From positions 62,001 to 126,000 of the forward strand of contig NZ_PEAY01000006.1 in the NCBI RefSeq assembly GCF_002807665.1: a stretch of DNA of 64,000 nt, given 5' to 3'. Position numbers and translations under genes: made by a program. The notes beneath the pieces were generated by a model. The model searched no databases. It saw only the letters and a program-made list of their open reading frames with translations, and was not told where the DNA came from. Numbering within the stretch: the stretch's first letter is position 1; the number at the start of each line of letters is the position of its first letter. Shown here one piece after another: positions 10,055 through 19,260 of the stretch. The DNA comes from Neoalteromonas facilis. GTDB taxonomy: Bacteria; Pseudomonadota; Gammaproteobacteria; Enterobacterales; Alteromonadaceae.

Positions 10055-13000
10055 ATGAAAACACCTAAACGACAGTCTTTACTGGCCAGTTGGTTAGTGA
10101 TGTCACTTTCCCTCGGCGGCGCGTTTACTGCGCTTGCTGAAGAAGCGGCAGCCGATAAAAAAGATGATGCAAAAACGGAGTGGGATATTTTAAACCCACC
10201 ATTTGAACTCAATACACTGAACTTCGAAACCGATGAAACGACGTGGTCAAGCCTTGATATAACACCTGATGGCAAGCACTTCGTATTCGATATGCTCGGT
10301 GATATTTACATTGTGCCTATCGATGGTGGTGAGGCGCGTGCATTAACACAAGATTTTGCTTGGGACATTCACCCTACCGTTAGCCCAGATGGTTCTGAAG
10401 TAGCCTTTATTTCGGACCGCGATGGTTTGAGCAATGTGTGGGTCATGAATATTGACGGCACTAACTTGCGTCAAGTAACCAAAGAAAAAACTAACATGAT
10501 CCACTCTCCTGCGTGGAGCCCAGACGGTCAGTATATCGCAGCCACCAAAGGCATCATGTCGAGCCGCAGTATTCCAGCCGGTGAAATTTGGTTGTACCAC
10601 AAAAGCGGTGGTACCGGATTACCGATTAAAGAACGCGTAAATGGTAAAGCGGACCAGAAGAATATTGCCGATCCAGCATTCTCGCCGGACGGGAAATACA
10701 TTTACTTTACGCAAGACGTCAGCCCAGGCAGCGTATTTAGCTACAACCGCGACCCGCTAAAATCAATTTTTGCGATCACGCGGTTCGACCGTGAAACGGG
10801 CGAAGAAGAGCGCTATATCTCAGGTACGGGTGGCGCTGTTGTCGCAACACCTTCACCCGATGGTAAATCCATCGCTTACATTCGCCGCGTAACAAACCGC
10901 ACGGGCTTGTTTGTTAAAGACATTGCCACCGGGACTGAAACGCCAATCTTCTTGGGCATGGAACGTGATATGCAGGAAGGTTTTGGTACTGAAGGATATT
11001 ACGCTTATTTTGATTGGACGCCTGACAGCAAACATATTGTGTTTTGGACGGGTGGTAAATTCCATCGTATCGATGTTGCTAACAGCTCACCAGATGCCCC
11101 TAAGTTAGAAACACTAGACGTTAACGTTAAGGCTACGCTGCAATATGCCGACGCCGTTCGCTTCCCTGTTGACGTAGCACCTGAGAACTTTGAGGTTAAG
11201 GCACTGCGTTGGTCACAAAAATCACCTGATGGTAAGTCAGTACTGTTCCAAGCATTGGGCAAACTGTATGTGCGTGACGTTAAATCAGGCAAGGTTAAAC
11301 GCCTGACCAAACAAAATGACCATGCAGAGTATTACCCACGTTATTCAAACGATGGCAAAAGCATTGTTTATACTACTTGGGATGACCAGAACCTAGGTTC
11401 TATCCGGGTTGTATCTGCACGTGGTGGCAAGGGTAAAGTCGTTAGCTTAGCACCTGGCCACTTCATCGAGCCAAGCTTCTCAACCGATGGAGAGTTAATC
11501 ACTTATCGCAAATTCAGCGGTGGTTATTTACTTGATCCGAAATATTCGGTTGATAGTGGTATCTATGTGTTAGACCTAGATAAAGAAACCACTACACGCG
11601 TTTCGCGCTCAGGCTTAAATCCGCATTTCGCGGGCGATAACACACGTGTTTATTTCACCGAGTCGGTAGGCGGAACGCCATACCCAGAAACACAATTCTC
11701 GTCAGTAGATCTGAATGGCGAAGATAAACGTGTGCATTTATACGGTGCCGATCAAGTCAGTGAATACCGTTTGTCACACGACAAACAATGGGTCGCTTTC
11801 GTTAATCAGTACAATGCCTATGTAGCTCCGTTTGCTGACAACGGCAAGAAAGTCACGATTGGCCCAAATATGACCTCATTGCCAGTTAAAAAGTTATCCG
11901 CGCGCGCGGGTGAATACTTGAATTGGTCTGCGGATAATTCAGCGGTCAGTTGGTTCCACGGTCCATATTTCTTCGAGCGTTCACTTGACCAAGCATTTGA
12001 CTTCGTAGCCAATAGCGACGAGGCATTGCCAGAGCCTGAGTCAGAAGGCCTCAACCTTTCATTTACGCAACGCACTGATACACCTGATCACACCGTAGCA
12101 CTAGTGGGCGGTAAGGTTGTGACTATGCGCAACGCCAACAGCGAACAGGAAGTGATTGATAACGGTGTCGTTGTCATCAAAGGCAACCGTATTGTCGCCG
12201 TAGGCGGTGCCGACAGTGTTGAAGTACCAAGCAATGCCCAAGTAATCGATACAACAGGCAAAACGGTTATCCCAGGGCTGATCGATACTCACGCCCATGG
12301 TGCTCAAGGCCGCAACGAAATCATTCCAGATCAAAACTGGAGTCAATATTCGAACGTATCATTTGGTGTGACTACCATCCACGATCCGTCAAACGATACC
12401 ACCGAAATCATGGCAGCAGCCGAACTACAACGCGCAGGTAAAATCGTAGCACCGCGTATTTACTCTACCGGTACAATTTTGTACGGCGCAGAAGCGCTTG
12501 GCTACAAAGCCATCATCAACAATTATGATGATGCCTACTTCCATGTACGCCGACTTCAAGATGTTGGGGCTATTTCTGTTAAAAGTTACAACCAACCACG
12601 TCGTGACCAGCGTCAACAAGTGTTGCAAGCTGCACGCGAGTTGAACATGATGGTTGTGCCTGAAGGTGGTGGTAAATTCCAGCAAAACATCTCCATGTTG
12701 GTTGATGGTCATACGGGTCTTGAACACGCCTTACCTATCGCGCACGGCTATAACGACTTAACCCAGCTTTGGAAAGCCACGCGCTTTGGTTATACGCCAA
12801 CGTTCGTTGTTTCATACGGCGGTTTGATGGGTGAAGAATATTGGTACGATCGCACCGAAGTTTGGAAGAACGAACGACTCATGCGTTACACGCCTAACTT
12901 CTTGATTGAAAGCCGTTCAATTCGTCGTCCTACTGCGCCGGATAATCAATACAATCATGTAGATGTGGCAAGCTACGCGAAAACCCTACGTGATAACGGT

Positions 13001-13408
13001 GTTGGTGTTCACATCGGTGCCCACGGACAACGCGAAGGTCTGGCAGCTCACTGGGAACTTTGGATCATGGAGCAAGGCGGATTCACACCTTGGGAAGCGC
13101 TACGTGGTGGCACAATTGACGGTGCGACTCATTTAGGTATGGACAAAGATCTCGGCAGCATTGAAGCGGGCAAACTCGCTGACTTGGTTGTTATCGACGG
13201 TGACGTGTTAAGCGATTTACGTCGCAGTGAGTATGTTACGTATACGGTACTTAACGGCCGTGTTTACGAAGCCGCCACGATGAACGAAGTCGGCAGTAAA
13301 GCCAAACGTGAGCCATTCTTCTTCGAACGCGACAATCAGCTATTTATGCCGGCTGAAACCGCTACTGAAGTTGATGCTAAGGCACACAAGTATCACTGGA
13401 AACACTAA
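10055..13408 (+). CDS. Secreted TolB-like beta-propeller / amidohydrolase
   Basis: A 1117-residue exported protein. A Sec signal peptide (about 1-28, ending AFTALA) precedes about 600 residues of repeated WD40/PD40 units, recognisable by recurring SPDGK and TPDGK motifs (for example ISPDG, WSPDGQ, FSPDGKY). From about residue 665 there is an amidohydrolase domain with the metal-binding DTHAHG (about 744) after KTVIPGLI, and a closing GSIEAGKLADLVVIDGD. The family combines a periplasmic propeller with a metal-dependent hydrolase. The substrate is unknown (peptide or cyclic amide derivatives are plausible). It is a monocistronic gene ending at a strong terminator. Confidence 0.9.
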   Translation: MKTPKRQSLLASWLVMSLSLGGAFTALAEEAAADKKDDAKTEWDILNPPFELNTLNFETDETTWSSLDITPDGKHFVFDMLGDIYIVPIDGGEARALTQDFAWDIHPTVSPDGSEVAFISDRDGLSNVWVMNIDGTNLRQVTKEKTNMIHSPAWSPDGQYIAATKGIMSSRSIPAGEIWLYHKSGGTGLPIKERVNGKADQKNIADPAFSPDGKYIYFTQDVSPGSVFSYNRDPLKSIFAITRFDRETGEEERYISGTGGAVVATPSPDGKSIAYIRRVTNRTGLFVKDIATGTETPIFLGMERDMQEGFGTEGYYAYFDWTPDSKHIVFWTGGKFHRIDVANSSPDAPKLETLDVNVKATLQYADAVRFPVDVAPENFEVKALRWSQKSPDGKSVLFQALGKLYVRDVKSGKVKRLTKQNDHAEYYPRYSNDGKSIVYTTWDDQNLGSIRVVSARGGKGKVVSLAPGHFIEPSFSTDGELITYRKFSGGYLLDPKYSVDSGIYVLDLDKETTTRVSRSGLNPHFAGDNTRVYFTESVGGTPYPETQFSSVDLNGEDKRVHLYGADQVSEYRLSHDKQWVAFVNQYNAYVAPFADNGKKVTIGPNMTSLPVKKLSARAGEYLNWSADNSAVSWFHGPYFFERSLDQAFDFVANSDEALPEPESEGLNLSFTQRTDTPDHTVALVGGKVVTMRNANSEQEVIDNGVVVIKGNRIVAVGGADSVEVPSNAQVIDTTGKTVIPGLIDTHAHGAQGRNEIIPDQNWSQYSNVSFGVTTIHDPSNDTTEIMAAAELQRAGKIVAPRIYSTGTILYGAEALGYKAIINNYDDAYFHVRRLQDVGAISVKSYNQPRRDQRQQVLQAARELNMMVVPEGGGKFQQNISMLVDGHTGLEHALPIAHGYNDLTQLWKATRFGYTPTFVVSYGGLMGEEYWYDRTEVWKNERLMRYTPNFLIESRSIRRPTAPDNQYNHVDVASYAKTLRDNGVGVHIGAHGQREGLAAHWELWIMEQGGFTPWEALRGGTIDGATHLGMDKDLGSIEAGKLADLVVIDGDVLSDLRRSEYVTYTVLNGRVYEAATMNEVGSKAKREPFFFERDNQLFMPAETATEVDAKAHKYHWKH

Positions 13409-13429
13409 ATCCAAATACACTGAAAACCA

Positions 13430-13461
13430 AAAAGCCAGTGCATTACGCACTGGCTTTTTTA
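13430..13461. terminator. Bidirectional terminator between amidohydrolase and HMG-CoA reductase genes
   Basis: AAAAGCCAGTGC, a short loop, then GCACTGGCTTTTTT, with A-runs on one side and T-runs on the other. It can stop transcription from both convergent genes. Confidence 0.88.
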
Positions 13462-13481
13462 TACCTGCAATACGGTATTCG

Positions 13482-15026
13482 TTATCGATTGCGACCATAT
13501 TGTTCGTGAGAAGACACCCAGTCTTGTGAAGAAATGGCTGAAGCCAAAGAAATTTCACCGGCTAATGCCACTGCACCGACGATTTCAGCGAACTTCTTGC
13601 ACCGGTCTCGACCATAGCAATCGAGCAACTCCAAACACTCTCGTTGTGTACCAATACCGGTACCACCACCGTAAGTTGCTACAATTAACGACGGAATAGT
13701 AAGCGACAAGTACAAATCACCGGCCTCTGTCAATTCGGAATACAAGATCCCAGCTGAGGATTCAGACACGTTAGCAACGTCTTGTCCGGTCGCGATAAAC
13801 ATTGCAGTAATACCGTTAGGCGAGTGCAACCCAGTGTTATTCACCCCTGACAAAAAAGAACCTACGCCCGCGACTCGACCATGATAATCAATCTGCTTAG
13901 GATCCACGCGCATCACATTCAATAGATGCTCACGTTTGATAGTAGCCTCTGCGGTAACGCGCTTGCCACGTGTGCGCATAATATTAATTTGAGATGCTTT
14001 TTTATCCGTCGCGAAGTTACTTTCCAAATAGAAGTTTTCGATGCCCGGGTAGTGATCCAATATCCACCCACAGGCAGCAAAGGTCGCTCTGCCCACCATA
14101 TTTTGCCCTGCCGCATCACCGGTACGGTAATTGAATCGACAAAAAGCAAATTTATTAGAGAGATACGTATCGATGTAAGTCAGCTTCGCAACACTGGAAG
14201 TGGCTTCTGCCTCTTGGCGTACTGTGTCTAAGTTGTCTTGTAACCACTTAGCAAAATCTCGCGCACCACGTGCATCAGAGAATACAAACACGGGCGCCCG
14301 CTGCATCGCGTCATCGACAACCGTCGACTTCACGCCACCACTCATATTGAGCAGTTTCATACCACGGTTATAGGACGCGACTAATGTGCCTTCTGTTGTG
14401 GCCAATGGCACCACAAAATCACCCTTTGCATACTCACCATCAATTGTCAGCGGACCTGCAATACCAATGGGGACTTGCGCGACACCGATAAAGTGTTCGA
14501 TATTTCCCTTTAATGAATGCGGATCGATAGAGTACTTGCCCACGTGATCAATCTTACTTCCAGTACGCGAGGCAAAATAATCCTGACGTGCCTTGATCAT
14601 GGCGTCGCCGTAATCATCGTGAGGATCGCGCGGTATGTGAGAAGGCTTTTTTTCACTGGAAGATACCACATCCTCAACCTCAAACTTCAATTTGCCAAAC
14701 GGACTCGCTTTAAACGAGATGCCAATTTTACGTTTTTCGTGACTAACATCTGCATCTATATCGACAAACACGGTATAGGTTTGCTTGAGTTCAAAAGGAA
14801 TATCAGGGCCACCATTTAACTCATCGATGGATAGGTATGTATCCGGACCTACCTGTATTCTGACTTTGCTATTGTCGATTTTATCACCGTCAACGCTGAC
14901 CCAATGCAGCTCATTGACCACCGCATCTTTAAGCCTATTTTTAAGCATAAAGCTGATACCGGTGTCGGTTTTGGTCAAACTACCGTGCGTATAAAGTTGT
15001 TTCAGTAGAATACTTGGAATGAACAT
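13482..15026 (-). CDS. Hydroxymethylglutaryl-CoA reductase, class I-like, with extra N-terminal domain
   Basis: The C-terminal about 390 residues are an HMG-CoA reductase (HMG-CoA + 2 NADPH to mevalonate). Signatures: GVAQVPIGIAGPL (about 180), catalytic Glu in TTEGTLVAS (about 211), NMVGRA, catalytic Lys in ATDKKAS (about 341), catalytic Asp in GQDVANV (about 414), GGGTGIGTQ, and a C-terminal SSHEQYGRNR matching the class I SHMxHNR histidine motif. The first about 125 residues are an additional, probably beta-rich soluble domain that I do not recognise. I start at ATG 15026, with GAGG eight bases upstream. An upstream-extended frame adds 33 unlikely residues. No other mevalonate-pathway gene is in the window. 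Confidence 0.9.
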   Translation of the reverse strand: MFIPSILLKQLYTHGSLTKTDTGISFMLKNRLKDAVVNELHWVSVDGDKIDNSKVRIQVGPDTYLSIDELNGGPDIPFELKQTYTVFVDIDADVSHEKRKIGISFKASPFGKLKFEVEDVVSSSEKKPSHIPRDPHDDYGDAMIKARQDYFASRTGSKIDHVGKYSIDPHSLKGNIEHFIGVAQVPIGIAGPLTIDGEYAKGDFVVPLATTEGTLVASYNRGMKLLNMSGGVKSTVVDDAMQRAPVFVFSDARGARDFAKWLQDNLDTVRQEAEATSSVAKLTYIDTYLSNKFAFCRFNYRTGDAAGQNMVGRATFAACGWILDHYPGIENFYLESNFATDKKASQINIMRTRGKRVTAEATIKREHLLNVMRVDPKQIDYHGRVAGVGSFLSGVNNTGLHSPNGITAMFIATGQDVANVSESSAGILYSELTEAGDLYLSLTIPSLIVATYGGGTGIGTQRECLELLDCYGRDRCKKFAEIVGAVALAGEISLASAISSQDWVSSHEQYGRNR

Positions 15027-15557
15027 TGAGTACCTCGTGTGTTGCCCCATTAAATGCAGCATACCTTTGCTGCGATGGTGCGTGTTAACTGAATTACGTG
15101 TCGAATATAAGGTATAGCACATCACCTTTTGATTGCCTCAGTTTGCCTGCACTCCGACACTAAAACATTGATTTGAAACAACATCTCAATTCTAAATTTT
15201 TAGACAACACTCTAAATTTTAAGACAAGCCATCACCTCTGCATCATGCAGATTTGCCTAGTCCAAGCCCACATAACCCCGCCCGAATACAGATACTAATC
15301 TGAACGTGTCGGTAAGGATTGCTGACGAAACAACTAGTAGCAGTATCACAAGGATGGGAATAACTAGTGTTTGATGTGCAACGGTTAACGGAGAGAACAA
15401 TGAGATGTCATGGAATGATGTCAGGGAGTTCAACAGCCTGCAGGGATGAGTGACCAAAACCGGTGCACTACCAGGAGGACGTGAGAAAACGGCATAGGAA
15501 GCCAGCGAGTCCACGGATGGATAACTCACAGCAACGTCAAAGGATTAAGAACATAAA
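15027..15557. other. Divergent intergenic region, HMG-CoA reductase / RiPP export operon
   Basis: A 531-base region between divergent genes. It holds the tandem palindromes at 15191-15224, a small inverted repeat CAGAT-N4-ATCTG (15289-15302), and a possible 17-codon ORF at 15400-15453 preceded by CGGAGAGAAC. A minus-strand open frame covers 15257-15529, but its composition is not protein-like. I could not identify a convincing sigma-70 promoter for hlyD in it. Confidence 0.5.
15191..15224. promoter_or_regulatory. Two tandem palindromic operator-like sites
   Basis: TCTAAA-TT-TTTAGA (15191-15204) is a perfect inverted repeat. TCTAAA-TT-TTAAGA (15211-15224) is the same site with one mismatch. 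Their centres are exactly 20 bp apart, close to two helical turns, as expected for cooperative binding of two repressor or activator dimers. They lie about 165 bp upstream of the HMG-CoA reductase start and 335 bp upstream of the hlyD start, so they could serve either gene. The binding protein is unknown. Confidence 0.5.
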
Positions 15558-16829
15558 ATGACTAAGCAGAAATCACAAACACGCAATTTGTTTCGGCAAA
15601 ATGCCATCGACTTTCAAGCCATGCGATTGCATGGCGATGTTTTAGTCGTGCCCAAAGTCTCGCATGTTGTCATGTTTTTGGTGTTCTGCATGTGGCTTTT
15701 ACTGCTTATGGTGTTTTTAACCACCAACAGCTATGCACGAAAAGAGCAGGTATACGGATGGATAGAGCCCCAAGGCGGGATAGCTAAACTCTATTCAAAA
15801 CAACAACCTGGTACGGTATCTGCGGTGTATGTCAAGGAAGGTGAATTGGTTAAAGTAGGTGATCACTTACTTACCATTCAGAATGCTAAAAATAGAGAGA
15901 GTGGAGGTTACTTAGAAGAAGAGCTACTGGTTGAGTTTGAGCGTCAACAAGAAGAATTATTTCACTATCTGCAAAGACAAAAAGAAATGGATACGCTTAG
16001 GATCCATTCCCTTACCCAGCAAATTGCCAGTGCTCAGCAAGAGCTAGTACATGTCTCCGAGCAAATTTCACTGCTCAACAAACGTCATCGATTAATCAGT
16101 GAGCGACTTGCTCGATATCAGGATATTCACAGTTCTGGCGCACTCCCTCAACAGACGATTGAAAAATTAGCTGAACAAAAATTAATCGTTGAGAGTGAAG
16201 TTCAGTCTCTTATGCGAACCAAGCAATCACAGCAGAATAAAATGTCGCAATTACAGCTTGAACTTGAGCTTCTCCCCAAACAAACAGCCAGCAGTGAAAC
16301 GCGTTGGCAAAGGGAAATGAGCGAGTTAGCGCAAAAAACGGCTCAACTCCGAAGCCAAGGCACTACCGTAATAGTCGCCACCCGCTCTGGAAGGATTAGT
16401 AATTTACAAACAACGCAAGGACAAACGGCCCAAGCCAACCAATTTTTATTGGATATTGTGCCGGAAGACGCTCATTTCGAAGCCCGCATACTGCTACCTG
16501 TACGTGCGGCAGGCTTTACCCAAGAAGGCTTACCAATAGAATTGAGATATGACGCTTTTCCCTACCAGAAATTTGGACTGTACCGGGGAGAACTAACCGC
16601 AATATCGACATCAGTACTGTTGCCCGGAGAGTTAACTCAAACGCCAGTCGCCAATCTGGAGCCCGTGTATTTAGCCAATGCAAAACTTGAAACCCATTAT
16701 ATTGACGCCTATGGACAGTCCATTCCATTGAAGCCCGGCATGACGTTCAGCGCCGACATTACGCTTTCAGAACGAAGTCTCCTTGAGTGGCTATTTGAGC
16801 CAATCTATAGCCTGAAAGGGAGACTGTAA
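15558..16829 (+). CDS. HlyD-family periplasmic adaptor for peptide export
   Basis: A 423-residue membrane-fusion protein with one N-terminal transmembrane helix (about 34-54, VMFLVFCMWLLLLMVFL). A short lipoyl-like barrel follows (VSAVYVKEGELVKVGDHLLTIQ, about 90-112), then long coiled-coil hairpins (about 125-285) and a second lipoyl/beta-barrel half (VATRSGRISNL onward). Such adaptors link a bacteriocin/RiPP ABC exporter to a TolC-type outer-membrane channel, which is not in this window. Its stop overlaps the exporter start as TAATG, so they are coupled. The AGGA ribosome-binding site is 13 bases from the ATG, longer than usual. Confidence 0.9.
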   Translation: MTKQKSQTRNLFRQNAIDFQAMRLHGDVLVVPKVSHVVMFLVFCMWLLLLMVFLTTNSYARKEQVYGWIEPQGGIAKLYSKQQPGTVSAVYVKEGELVKVGDHLLTIQNAKNRESGGYLEEELLVEFERQQEELFHYLQRQKEMDTLRIHSLTQQIASAQQELVHVSEQISLLNKRHRLISERLARYQDIHSSGALPQQTIEKLAEQKLIVESEVQSLMRTKQSQQNKMSQLQLELELLPKQTASSETRWQREMSELAQKTAQLRSQGTTVIVATRSGRISNLQTTQGQTAQANQFLLDIVPEDAHFEARILLPVRAAGFTQEGLPIELRYDAFPYQKFGLYRGELTAISTSVLLPGELTQTPVANLEPVYLANAKLETHYIDAYGQSIPLKPGMTFSADITLSERSLLEWLFEPIYSLKGRL

Positions 16830-19036
16830 TGTCCAGTGTATCGATCAATTTTACTGACAACCTGCACTTTACCAACAAAAAGTCTGTACCGCTTATTTTG
16901 CAGACCGAGGCAGCAGAATGTGGCTTGGCCTGTATCGCAATGATTTGTGGCTATCACGGCTATGACACGAATCTAACCCAGTTACGTCAACGATTTGCTA
17001 TTTCATCAAGGGGCGCTTCTCTTAAACAGGTTATGGCTATTGCCGGTCAATTAAAGTTGGCAACACGTGCACTCAAGCTAGAACTGAGCAGCTTGTGTGA
17101 ACTGGAAACACCGTGTGTTCTGCACTGGGATATGAATCACTTTGTTGTATTGGTGTCAGCAACGGATAAACACATTTTGATCCATGACCCCGCAGCGGGG
17201 GTGCGGAAACTCCCACTACATCAGGCTGACAAACATTTTACTGGTATTGCCTTGGAGCTAACGCCCAACATAGATTTCGAACCGAAGCGAGAAAAGCAAA
17301 GTTTAACCCTACAGCATTTTTGGTCGCGCATCACAGGACTCAAACGAAGCCTTTTCCTACTGTTGGGTTTCTCTCTTTTGCTTCAATTATTTGCAATTGC
17401 TAGCCCTTACTATATGCAGATTGTGATTGATGATGTGATTTTGCGTAATGATCACGCCATATTAAGTGTTCTCGCGCTGGGCTTTGGTCTACTTTTACTG
17501 ATTGAAGTTGCGGTCTCAATCCTGCGACAAACCTGCATTGTTTACCTGTCTAACCGCCTTAGCCTACAAATGTCATCAAACGTATTTCAGCACTTGATCA
17601 AATTGCCTCTGGATTACTTCTCTAAGCGTCATGTAGGCGATATCGTCAGCCGCTTTGGCTCACTAAAAACCATCCGCGAAATGCTGACCACAGGACTAAT
17701 TACTGCGATCGTTGACGGCTTAATGGCAATCGTTACGTTGCTAGTCTTGTTCGTATACAGTGCCAAACTTGCATTGGTTGTAGTGGGCGTCGTGATTATC
17801 TATGCGATCGTACGTTACACATTCTATCGCCCCATTCGACAATTAAACGAAGAAGCCATCATTGCGGCAGCGCAAGAAAACAGTCACTTCATAGAATCTG
17901 TCCGCGCAGCCCAAACAATCAAGTTATTTGAACAAGAATCTGATCGCCAAAACCAGTGGCTCAATAGGCTGATCGGCGTACTAAATAAGAATATCCAAAT
18001 TAGTCGCTGGAATATTGGCTTCTCCGCAATCAATCAACTGTTGTTCGGGTTAGAAAACATTTTGATTATCTTTTTAGCAGCACTGGCGGTAATGGATAGC
18101 GTGTTTAGCGTAGGAATGCTGTACGCGTTTGTCAGCTACAAGTCCCGCTTTATTGGTGCCGTGGATAGCCTGATTAACCAGTGGATAGAGTTTAAAATGC
18201 TGAATCTACACTTTGAGCGACTCAGCGATATTGTTTTTACGCCACAAGACAAATTACTCACATCCGCAACATCTGAACACGTTCTAGATACTCACCAGGC
18301 AACCTCACAGAACGTGCGCAATGGTCACCTTTCCGCTCACAATATGAGTTATCGCTATAGTCCTTTGGATAAACCGTTATTTCAGCATATTCACTTGGAT
18401 GTTGCGGCGGGATCAACCATTGCTATAACAGGTGCTAGTGGATGCGGCAAAACGACTCTGCTTAAGTGCCTAATGGGCCTGCTCGCGTTGGAGGATGGCA
18501 CCATTTGCATAGACGGGCAACCGATTGAAAATACCCGCCACTACCGCCGTCACATTGCAGCGGTCATGCAAGATGACCAACTTTTAAGTGGTACCATCTC
18601 TGACAACATCGCCTGCTTTGATGAAAGTGTAGACATGCCTCGCCTGGCATGGGCTGCTGAACTCGCGTGCATCCATACAGAAATTCTCTCAATGCCAATG
18701 CAATACAACACCCTGATAGGCGATATGGGAAGTAGCTTGAGCGGCGGACAACGTCAGCGCCTGCTCATTGCCAGGGCTTTGTATAGAAAACCACACATCC
18801 TATTTATGGATGAAGCGACCAGCCACCTTGATCTCGATAACGAAGCCAAAATCTCGCACCACATAAAGCAGTTAAACATAACGCGGATCATTGTCGCGCA
18901 CAGAATTCAAACCATACGCAATGCAGATGTGGTTTACCAATTAATCAATGGTGGGCTACGGCCTGTAGACCCTAACTCACTGATTAACAACCCAACCTTT
19001 ACTTCAATGGAAGAAGACACAGGAGATACTCAATGA
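16829..19036 (+). CDS. Peptidase C39-containing bacteriocin/RiPP ABC exporter
   Basis: A 735-residue peptidase-containing ABC transporter. The N-terminal C39 domain cuts double-glycine leaders during export. Its catalytic residues are all present: Gln25 and Cys31 in QTEAAECGLAC, His104 in DMNHF, Asp120 in HDPA. A six-helix membrane domain (about 165-450) and an ABC ATPase domain follow: Walker A GASGCGKTT (about 535), signature LSGGQRQR, Walker B ILFMDEATSHLD, H-loop IVAHR. This predicts a working enzyme that removes the leader of the precursor encoded at 19749-19964. It is translationally coupled to hlyD (TAATG) and to the next gene (ATGA). Confidence 0.95.
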   Translation: MSSVSINFTDNLHFTNKKSVPLILQTEAAECGLACIAMICGYHGYDTNLTQLRQRFAISSRGASLKQVMAIAGQLKLATRALKLELSSLCELETPCVLHWDMNHFVVLVSATDKHILIHDPAAGVRKLPLHQADKHFTGIALELTPNIDFEPKREKQSLTLQHFWSRITGLKRSLFLLLGFSLLLQLFAIASPYYMQIVIDDVILRNDHAILSVLALGFGLLLLIEVAVSILRQTCIVYLSNRLSLQMSSNVFQHLIKLPLDYFSKRHVGDIVSRFGSLKTIREMLTTGLITAIVDGLMAIVTLLVLFVYSAKLALVVVGVVIIYAIVRYTFYRPIRQLNEEAIIAAAQENSHFIESVRAAQTIKLFEQESDRQNQWLNRLIGVLNKNIQISRWNIGFSAINQLLFGLENILIIFLAALAVMDSVFSVGMLYAFVSYKSRFIGAVDSLINQWIEFKMLNLHFERLSDIVFTPQDKLLTSATSEHVLDTHQATSQNVRNGHLSAHNMSYRYSPLDKPLFQHIHLDVAAGSTIAITGASGCGKTTLLKCLMGLLALEDGTICIDGQPIENTRHYRRHIAAVMQDDQLLSGTISDNIACFDESVDMPRLAWAAELACIHTEILSMPMQYNTLIGDMGSSLSGGQRQRLLIARALYRKPHILFMDEATSHLDLDNEAKISHHIKQLNITRIIVAHRIQTIRNADVVYQLINGGLRPVDPNSLINNPTFTSMEEDTGDTQ

Positions 19037-19260
19037 CAATATCAACTCAACTTGAGCAACTTTCGCGACGCGAGCTACAAGTCGCAATGAAAATCATGGA
19101 AGGCTTACCCAATAAGCTGATTGCCCGTGAACTATTCATCAGTGAACGTACCGTTAAATTTCACTGCGCAAATATCTACCGCAAGCTAGATATTACTAAT
19201 CGTGCAAGTTTAATGGCCGCCTACTTCAAAGCACTATACGAGCACGCCGATGCAGCATAA
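19033..19260 (+). CDS. Stand-alone LuxR/GerE-type helix-turn-helix regulator
   Basis: A 75-residue protein that is almost only a LuxR-type C-terminal DNA-binding domain: LSRRELQVAMKIMEGLPNK, then IARELFISERTVKFHCANIY and RKLDITNRA. It has no receiver or autoinducer domain, so its activity cannot be set by phosphorylation or ligand through a fused sensor. It overlaps the exporter stop by ATGA and overlaps the next gene by 11 bases, so it is co-translated with the export genes. It is a likely regulator of the RiPP cluster. The palindrome at 19642-19660 is a candidate target (inference). Confidence 0.88.
   Translation: MTISTQLEQLSRRELQVAMKIMEGLPNKLIARELFISERTVKFHCANIYRKLDITNRASLMAAYFKALYEHADAA

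Noticed and set aside
15257-15529. 90-residue minus-strand ORF upstream of hlyD
   Set aside because: Low-quality composition, no start signal, and it lies opposite a probable regulatory leader. Treated as chance open frame.
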